From: Eubacterium sp. CAG:841
GTDB lineage: Bacteria; Bacillota; Clostridia; Oscillospirales; CAG-272
DNA: 27,391 bases
Direction: 5' to 3'
Assembly (NCBI GenBank): GCA_000437375.1
Contig: FR898199.1
Location: forward strand, 1 to 27,391
Numbering within the stretch: position 1 is the first letter of the stretch; each line of letters begins with the position of its first letter. Position numbers and translations under genes: made by a program. Below the pieces are notes generated by a model. That model was not told the DNA's origin. It saw nothing but the letters and a program-made list of their open reading frames with translations, and did not search any database. This document shows, piece after piece, positions 22,587 through 27,391 of this stretch.

Positions 22587-23327
22587 TTATTTGAATTTAA
22601 TTTTCTTTTTTGCTTCCGAAAGAAATTTTTGTATTGTCAACGATGGGATAGCGTAGTTCATAGCTGTGGCGTCTTCTCTTCCTCCGGTGACCATTCCGAT
22701 GAATTCTCCAACCGAATTAAGCACTGGTCCGCCGGAATATCCCATAGTTACAGGTGCCGAAATCATTATAAGACTGCGACCGCTGATTTCCCGCCTGGTG
22801 TCGCTTATTATTCCGTCTACAATGCCGAGTCCTTCACCCTTTCCGTTTCCTATAACACAGACCTTCTCGCCCGCTTTTATCGGATTCCATGATATTTTCA
22901 AGGGCGTCGCGCCGACAGCATCAGGACAATGGAGCAAGGCAAGATCTGCCGCACTGTCGCCATACACGAGCTCGGCTTTGAAAAGAGTTTCGTGCGGACG
23001 ACGTCCTGCAACGATTATATCGCAGAAATTCTTTACGCCGTCTGTCTCGCTTTCGGATCCGCTTATTATATGAGAATTCGTAAGCACGTATCCGTCCGAT
23101 GAGATAATTATTCCGGTGCCGCAAAGCTCTTCCCCGTCCGTAATACCGCTTATTTCAAGCACGCTTTCAATTGCCGATTTATATATGTCTGCTGTGGATT
23201 TTATCTGAAATATGTTTTCATTCCACGAAAAAGCAGCGTCGCATGAACCGCACTTATATATCCTTTTTGATAGTTTTGAAAGATTTTCTCCGCCGCATAT
23301 AGGGCATACAGAACGATCCATAATCAT
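22587..23327 (-). CDS. Zinc-ribbon trypsin-like (HtrA-type) serine protease, apparently cytoplasmic
   Basis: A 246-residue protein. The N terminus holds a zinc ribbon with Cys8-x2-Cys11 and Cys26-x2-Cys29 (CPICGG and CGSCDA). Residues about 45-240 are a chymotrypsin-fold protease of the HtrA/trypsin-2 type: His86 in TNSHII, Asp128 in ADLALL, Ser198 in GYSGGPVLN. The usual GNSGGP is changed to GYSGGP; the catalytic Ser and oxyanion Gly remain. There is no signal peptide, no membrane helix and no PDZ domain, all unlike DegP/HtrA. The start is ATG 23327 with GGAGG (23332-23336) 4 bases upstream; the longer frame lacks an RBS. It overlaps the upstream membrane gene by four bases (ATGA), so the two are co-translated and probably work together. 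Confidence 0.87.
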   Translation of the reverse strand: MIMDRSVCPICGGENLSKLSKRIYKCGSCDAAFSWNENIFQIKSTADIYKSAIESVLEISGITDGEELCGTGIIISSDGYVLTNSHIISGSESETDGVKNFCDIIVAGRRPHETLFKAELVYGDSAADLALLHCPDAVGATPLKISWNPIKAGEKVCVIGNGKGEGLGIVDGIISDTRREISGRSLIMISAPVTMGYSGGPVLNSVGEFIGMVTGGREDATAMNYAIPSLTIQKFLSEAKKKIKFK

Positions 23328-24814
23328 TTCGCCTCCTTTGCAAGCAATACGACAGAGTTCGGAGGCATCCATCCATCGCCGTAACCATCAGGAATTTTGT
23401 CCGCATAAAGATAAAATGTAATGAACTCACATCCGCGGAAGGCGTCTTTTTCAATAATCATCTTATCGGAAAGATAAACTCTTGCAAGCTTTGTACAACC
23501 CGAAAATGCTCCGCCGCGAATAAGTTTTACAGAAGACGGAATATGTATTTCCTCCATAGACTCGCAATCGCGGAAACCGTCCATAAGCTTGATTCCATCA
23601 GGAAGCTCAACATAACTGAGATTGCTGCAATATAGAAATATGTTGTCGAAATCGTTGTAATTTCCGCCGAGTATTGCGCGCTTCAGAGATGTGCAGTTCA
23701 TGAACACACAGTTTCCCATCTCAACAACGGAATCCGGGACAACCACTTCTTTCAAAGAAGAACAATAAGCAAAAGCGGAATGCATAATCGACTTCACACC
23801 GTCCGGAATGATTATTTCCTTGAGAAATGTGCAATAATGAAATGCGCTCTGCCCTATTTCGGTGAGCTTTTCCGGCAGACGCACCTTTTCGAGAGAAACG
23901 CAACTGAAAAACGCTCCCTCATCAAGACGGTACACAACATAACCATCGATTTCGTCCGGAATATAAACTTCGGTAGCACTTCCGTTATATTTTTCTATGA
24001 CGCACTTGCCGTTTTCAATGCGAACCGTCATATCATCATATTCGAACTTTTCGCCGTCAAAATGCTCTTTATCGGGTTTCGGTGTCGTTTCAACAAGTTC
24101 CGTTGTCTGAGTTATTGTTGTCGTGGATTCTGCAGTGGTCGCTTTTGTCACACTTGTTGTTTCGACTGTAGTGCTTGATGTAGTGTTTGAAGGTGTTGTA
24201 TTAACGAATGATGTCGTAACGGTTGGATTCGTCCCGACGGTTTCATAAGAGCTTTCGGATTGCGAATTACGCAGAGAAAGTTTGTCCAAAACAAAAATAA
24301 CACCCGTCATCAATACTCCGCATAACAAGCCCGTCATAACAAGCCGTATAGTCGGAGAAAGTCGTATCGGATTGCAAAGCGTATACGTAACAGGGTCGGT
24401 AGCGCGTCTCGCCACTATGCCGTCTACATTTATATCTTTAATACTTACGCCCAGCGAAGCAATTTCTGCATTTTCACAGAGATCGGAAAAGAACGCTTTT
24501 CCAATATCATTGGTGTACGATCTTATATCCGAAAAATATATTTTATCCGTTTCGGCATATTTGCGTATAATCCGCGTTCCGACTTTTTCAATTATCGGCA
24601 TTATTGCCGGGCGAAGCTTTTTTATAGCATCATATCCCGAAAATTTATCAGAAAAAACATTGTTATCTTTTACTTCAACGGAACATGTACCGTTAAGCCC
24701 GACAAAAAAATCTTCTTTTGGAAGTTCTTCTCCGTACCGCATTGAGACATAAACGTTGCCAAATCCGAACGCAAACTTAAATGCGTCGGGAAAAGATTTC
24801 TGCGTCTCAGTCAT
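23324..24814 (-). CDS. SPFH-like / transmembrane / LRR_5 protein
   Basis: A 496-residue, single-pass protein. Residues about 1-140 have no signal peptide and should be cytoplasmic. They resemble the SPFH (band 7) domain of the YdjI branch: a GTCSVEVKDNNVF strand pair, a long helical stretch, and YTNDIGKAFFSDLCENAEIA followed by LGVSIKDINVDGI, which matches the SPFH end 'G-I-x-I-x-D-x-x-I'. A membrane helix spans about 156-177. A Ser/Thr-rich linker (about 185-246) follows. Eight LRR_5 units (about 295-475) of the GxAFxxCxxLxxIxIPxxV type complete an extracellular domain. The SPFH call is a similarity judged by eye. The start at 24814 overlaps the XRE gene end by 8 bases, and its stop overlaps the protease start. 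Orientation N-in/C-out places one domain next to the co-encoded cytoplasmic protease and the LRR domain outside. Confidence 0.82.
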   Translation of the reverse strand: MTETQKSFPDAFKFAFGFGNVYVSMRYGEELPKEDFFVGLNGTCSVEVKDNNVFSDKFSGYDAIKKLRPAIMPIIEKVGTRIIRKYAETDKIYFSDIRSYTNDIGKAFFSDLCENAEIASLGVSIKDINVDGIVARRATDPVTYTLCNPIRLSPTIRLVMTGLLCGVLMTGVIFVLDKLSLRNSQSESSYETVGTNPTVTTSFVNTTPSNTTSSTTVETTSVTKATTAESTTTITQTTELVETTPKPDKEHFDGEKFEYDDMTVRIENGKCVIEKYNGSATEVYIPDEIDGYVVYRLDEGAFFSCVSLEKVRLPEKLTEIGQSAFHYCTFLKEIIIPDGVKSIMHSAFAYCSSLKEVVVPDSVVEMGNCVFMNCTSLKRAILGGNYNDFDNIFLYCSNLSYVELPDGIKLMDGFRDCESMEEIHIPSSVKLIRGGAFSGCTKLARVYLSDKMIIEKDAFRGCEFITFYLYADKIPDGYGDGWMPPNSVVLLAKEAK

Positions 24815-25175
24815 TTTCGGGTTCCTTTTCCTGTTTGAATATCAGATCGCTTATTTTATCAAGCGTTTCGCTCGGAATATCATCCTGCGCCAGCGCAAAT
24901 ATAAGCTTTTGCTTTTTTTCTGCAAAATCCGTAAGATTTATTTTAACAGCACTTCCGGACGTAAACATAGCTCTGCGCAATTTTTCAAGATCCGTCTGTG
25001 ACAACGGATATGCGCTTACAAGTAATTTTTCTATGTCAAGCGGAATATTGCGCTTTCCGCTTTCTATTGCCGAAAGATATGACGGAGACAAGTTCAGCTT
25101 CTTTGCCATATCCTTTGATGTATCGCCCGAGTTTATTCTGATAATACGAAGTAACTTACCGAATTCGGTTAACAT
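24807..25175 (-). CDS. XRE-family helix-turn-helix transcriptional regulator
   Basis: A 122-residue regulator. The Cro/C1 HTH (about 5-60) reads FGKLLRIIRINSGDTSKDMA, then KKLNLSPSYLSAIESGKRN, the classical recognition helix with its following Gly-Lys-Arg. The tail (about 75-115) has a helical AEKKQKLIFALAQDDIPSE segment like those in small XRE regulators that act as dimers. AAGGGA (25186-25191) lies 10 bases upstream of the ATG. It is the first gene of a three-gene operon. A set of TACA/TGTA half-sites inside its own promoter suggests autoregulation. Confidence 0.93.
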   Translation of the reverse strand: MLTEFGKLLRIIRINSGDTSKDMAKKLNLSPSYLSAIESGKRNIPLDIEKLLVSAYPLSQTDLEKLRRAMFTSGSAVKINLTDFAEKKQKLIFALAQDDIPSETLDKISDLIFKQEKEPEND

Positions 25176-25207
25176 TGCAAAAACTTCCCTTCATTTTTTA
25201 TGGTTTT

Positions 25208-25236
25208 ATTATACATCTGTATTTACATAAAGTCAA
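25208..25236 (-). promoter_or_regulatory. Promoter and probable XRE operator of the regulator-LRR-protease operon
   Basis: Minus strand: TTGACT (25231-25236), a 17-base spacer, TATAAT (25208-25213). Within the spacer, plus-strand bases 25212-25227 read TACA-TC-TGTA-TT-TACA: three half-sites, each two bases apart, forming two overlapping inverted repeats. Palindromes between -10 and -35 are typical XRE repressor sites. That the upstream XRE protein binds here is inference. Confidence 0.75.
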
Positions 25237-25705
25237 TGGCGTTTACAAGAATAATAATTTGTACACACGTTGAAAATCAAACTTAAAAACAAAAAAACTC
25301 AGTTGCCACAAGGATTTTTCGCCGATTGTTCTGTTGTGAACCACGTTGACAATTGTGTGAACGAATTTGACAAAGTTGCTAATATACTTGAAAAAGAGTG
25401 AAAAAGTTAATAAAATATGTACAGAAAAGGAAATCATACAGACTTTGTTTTTGATGATTTTTACCGACGATACCCTTTTTACGGAAAATATAAGTTTGCG
25501 GAAAATACTTGACAGCAGCTTGCGAAAGAAGCATACGGTGTCCCCCGCATCGAAAAGTTTTCTTATTACGGCTATTGTAGACAGAATACTTCTCATGTCA
25601 GAGTATTTTAGTGTGGTTATACATACGGCTTGTCATTGCCCGGAACGATAACGGTTCCGACACTGTCAAGTATTTTTCAAAGGCTTATATTAAGCCGACA
25701 GAGCG
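25237..25705. other. Gene-poor intergenic region
   Basis: About 470 bases with no gene I can support. It is AT-rich. It contains two direct TTGACAA copies on the plus strand (25346-25352 and 25367-25373) exactly 21 bases apart, two TGTACA palindromes (25259-25264 and 25419-25424), and open frames of 117 codons (minus) and 94 codons (plus) that lack ribosome binding sites and family resemblance. It may be upstream regulatory DNA for the XRE operon, a decayed gene, or both. Confidence 0.5.
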
Positions 25706-25745
25706 AATAAAAATATCCCCCGCGAGGCGGGGGATATTTTTATTT
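25705..25745. terminator. Strong bidirectional terminator after the SBP-LRR gene
   Basis: An 18-bp stem made of A/T-rich ends and a TATCCCCCGC / GCGGGGGATA core around the loop GAG (25724-25726), with flanking A and T runs. It lies about 27 bases beyond the stop codon of the minus-strand gene that ends at 25772. Confidence 0.92.
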
Positions 25746-25771
25746 GTGAAAATTTCACTATATGTTATTTT

Positions 25772-27391
25772 TTATTTTTCAAATACCAATTTATACTTCC
25801 TATCAGAAGTGCTTTGACCGGCGCCACTGTCCCAATTTGTTCCCTTTGTTATTGCATTCCATTGTTCTTCCGTACCCTTAAAAGTGATTGTTTCAAGTTT
25901 GTAGCAATAAGCAACCGCACGATCGCCTATACTTGTTACACCGTTTGGGATTGTTATGCTTGTAAGGCTAATACAATCATAAAACGCATAATCGCCTATG
26001 CTTGTAACACCGTTCGGTATCGTTATGCTTTCAAGGCTACTGCACCTGTCGAACGCATAATCGCCTATGCTCGCCAACTGGCTGTTTTTGCCAAATGTTA
26101 CGTTTGCAAGGCTCGTGCATCCTCTGAACACGCCATTGCCTATGCTCGTTACGCTATCTGGAATTGTTATACTTATGATGTTTCTACAATCCATAAACGC
26201 ATAATTGGCAACGCACTTTGTGCCGGTTTTCACAATATAATTTGCGACAATCTTATCTGATTTTGCTTCTATCAAATGGTTTCCGACATAAAGAACTCCG
26301 TCCGTCCAGTTGGCTTCATCGTTGTAATATGTAGTTTTTGAAAATGCCTTATGACCTATGCTTGTAACGCCATCCGGCACTGTTATGTTTATAAGGCTCG
26401 TGCAATAGCCGAATGCATAATTGCCTATGCTCGTTACACTATCCGGAATTGTTATACCTGTGAGGCTCCTGCAAGAGTAGAACGCAGAATGACCCACGCT
26501 CATCACGCTGTTCGGAATTGTTATGCTTGTAAGGTCCTTGCAATATTCAAACGCACCATCGCCTATGCTCGTCACGCTACCATCATCCGGAATAACACTG
26601 TTCTTACAGCCAACAATGAGAGTTTTGCTTGCCGTCTCTATAAGGCAGTTGCCTGCGCTGTGGTAATACTTATTCCCTTTTTCAACGGTTATATTTTTAA
26701 GTCCACTGCAATGTCTAAACGCCTGATTGCCTATGCTCTTTACACTACTCGGGATCGTTATGCTTGTAAGGCCGCTGCAACCGCCGAATGCATCATAGTC
26801 TATGCTCGTTACACTGCTCGGTATTGTTATGCTTGTAAGGCTACTGCAACCGGAGAACGCAGAATCACCTATGCTTGTTACACTGCTCGGTATCGTTACA
26901 GTCTTAAGACTCATGCAATTCCAGAACGCCTGGCGACCTATGCCCGTTACAGGCATGCCGTTATATGTGTCCGGAATAACTATTTCCGAATCCATGCTGA
27001 CACACATTGAAACTGAATAGCTTTTTCCGTCCGGATTCAAAGCAAATGCCCATCCGTTTCCGCTCAAAGCTTCAACTCTCTGTTCATATGCTTTGATCTT
27101 TTCGTTGATACCTGAAGAAACTCTCTCAACAATAGTTGTATATTGATTCCTACCGGATTCAACCATTGTGTTAAGGTATCCTTCGAAGCTGTCTGCCATA
27201 TTCCAGTTGTAGCCCGGATCATAAATACGTGAATCAAGGATGATATCAATCATTTCGCCGTTGTCTTCATCGCTCGTCCATACATACTTGCAGGAGTTTA
27301 CAAATGCTTCACGGACTGTATACTTGGAGTGAGCTGCATAGAGCGTCCAGAAGTCGGAAAGTATCTGTGTATCTGCAAACGATGTGGGAAT
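25772..27391 (-). CDS. Solute-binding-protein/LRR_5 fusion, 5' end cut by the window
   Basis: 539 residues are visible; the frame runs open to the right edge, so the true start lies outside and the in-frame ATG at 27253 is not the start. The first 105 visible residues look like the C-terminal lobe of a clostridial extracellular solute-binding protein of an ABC importer: FWTLYAAHSKYTVREAFVN, then EMIDIILDSRIYDPGYNW, then VESGRNQYTTIVERVSSGIN and a final long helix. After a short joint (LNPDGKSYSVS) come about thirteen LRR_5 units with consensus GDSAFxxCxxLTSITIPxSV, an insert beginning YYNDEANWTDGVLYVGNHL, and the end ITFKGTEEQWNAITKG...LVFEK. The LRR part is a close paralogue of 21078-22352. 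It is presumably exported and lipid-anchored through the missing N terminus. The LRR call is firm; the solute-binding call is by eye from a partial domain. Confidence 0.85.
   Translation of the reverse strand: MPTSFADTQILSDFWTLYAAHSKYTVREAFVNSCKYVWTSDEDNGEMIDIILDSRIYDPGYNWNMADSFEGYLNTMVESGRNQYTTIVERVSSGINEKIKAYEQRVEALSGNGWAFALNPDGKSYSVSMCVSMDSEIVIPDTYNGMPVTGIGRQAFWNCMSLKTVTIPSSVTSIGDSAFSGCSSLTSITIPSSVTSIDYDAFGGCSGLTSITIPSSVKSIGNQAFRHCSGLKNITVEKGNKYYHSAGNCLIETASKTLIVGCKNSVIPDDGSVTSIGDGAFEYCKDLTSITIPNSVMSVGHSAFYSCRSLTGITIPDSVTSIGNYAFGYCTSLINITVPDGVTSIGHKAFSKTTYYNDEANWTDGVLYVGNHLIEAKSDKIVANYIVKTGTKCVANYAFMDCRNIISITIPDSVTSIGNGVFRGCTSLANVTFGKNSQLASIGDYAFDRCSSLESITIPNGVTSIGDYAFYDCISLTSITIPNGVTSIGDRAVAYCYKLETITFKGTEEQWNAITKGTNWDSGAGQSTSDRKYKLVFEK
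25880..26960 (-). repeat. Tandem 69-bp coding repeats (LRR_5 units)
   Basis: The LRR part of the last gene is a DNA-level tandem array. For example, the plus-strand word TATGCT recurs at 26732, 26801 and 26870, exactly 69 bases (23 codons) apart, within units that are largely identical. The array is interrupted at about 26210-26350 by the non-repeat insert and at about 26580-26690 by another. Confidence 0.8.

Noticed and set aside
25243..25596. 117-codon minus-strand open frame upstream of the XRE gene
   Set aside because: No RBS, Phe/Lys/Val-rich, and its 3' end lies next to the XRE operon promoter; no recognisable domain.
25367..25651. 94-codon plus-strand open frame and a 31-codon ATG frame at 25418 in the same gap
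   Set aside because: The first starts at a TTG within a TTGACAA repeat and neither has an RBS or known relatives; kept only as part of the intergenic note.
1..27391. CRISPR arrays, insertion sequences, prophage or integrase genes
   Set aside because: I found no spaced direct repeats, transposase or recombinase domains; the only repeats are coding LRR and Cys-rich units.

Overview
The window looks like the chromosome of a low-to-moderate-GC, spore-forming anaerobe of the class Clostridia, probably a gut Oscillospiraceae/Ruminococcaceae relative. The support is indirect: a SpoVT sporulation regulator, a complete V-type (A/V) ATP synthase operon in the Enterococcus/Clostridium gene order, a DUF1292 protein, and several BspA-type leucine-rich-repeat (LRR_5) surface proteins. 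Promoters are clean TTGACA-17-TATAAT types, ribosome binding sites are strong GGAGG types, and terminators are well formed. Nothing here fixes the species.

Layout. 1-650: divergent tRNA promoters, one tRNA cut by the left edge on the minus strand, then tRNA-Met, tRNA-Glu and tRNA-Leu on the plus strand. 692-3207: a GH3 beta-glycosidase and a small AroQ chorismate mutase behind one promoter. 3256-4817: an APC amino-acid permease with its own promoter and terminator. 4835-5023: a rod-folding RNA that I read as a likely 6S RNA. From 5064 to the right edge every protein gene is on the minus strand: DUF1292 protein; cysS, rimO and pgsA; then nine V-ATPase genes transcribed from 17.6 kb down to 9.0 kb in the order peripheral stalk H, I, K, E, C, F, A, B, D. 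The proteolipid subunit keeps the residues that bind sodium in Enterococcus hirae NtpK, so sodium pumping is likely.

The right third (17.6-27.4 kb) is the accessory part. It has an unrecognised conserved protein, spoVT, and four BspA-like LRR proteins that share an ectodomain style but reach the surface in four ways: a lipoprotein (18234-20204), an N-terminal membrane anchor followed by two 41-residue Cys-rich repeats (21078-22352), a cytoplasmic SPFH-like domain plus one membrane helix (23324-24814), and a C-terminal fusion to what looks like an ABC solute-binding protein (25772 to the edge).

The most interesting unit is the overlapping three-gene operon at 22587-25236. It encodes an XRE regulator, an SPFH-like/transmembrane/LRR protein, and a zinc-ribbon trypsin-like (HtrA-type) protease with no signal peptide or PDZ domain. 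Stop and start codons overlap at both junctions, and a tri-partite TACA/TGTA operator sits inside the promoter. I infer a self-regulated envelope-sensing module in which an SPFH-type scaffold recruits a cytoplasmic protease. The architecture is visible in the sequence; the function is inference.
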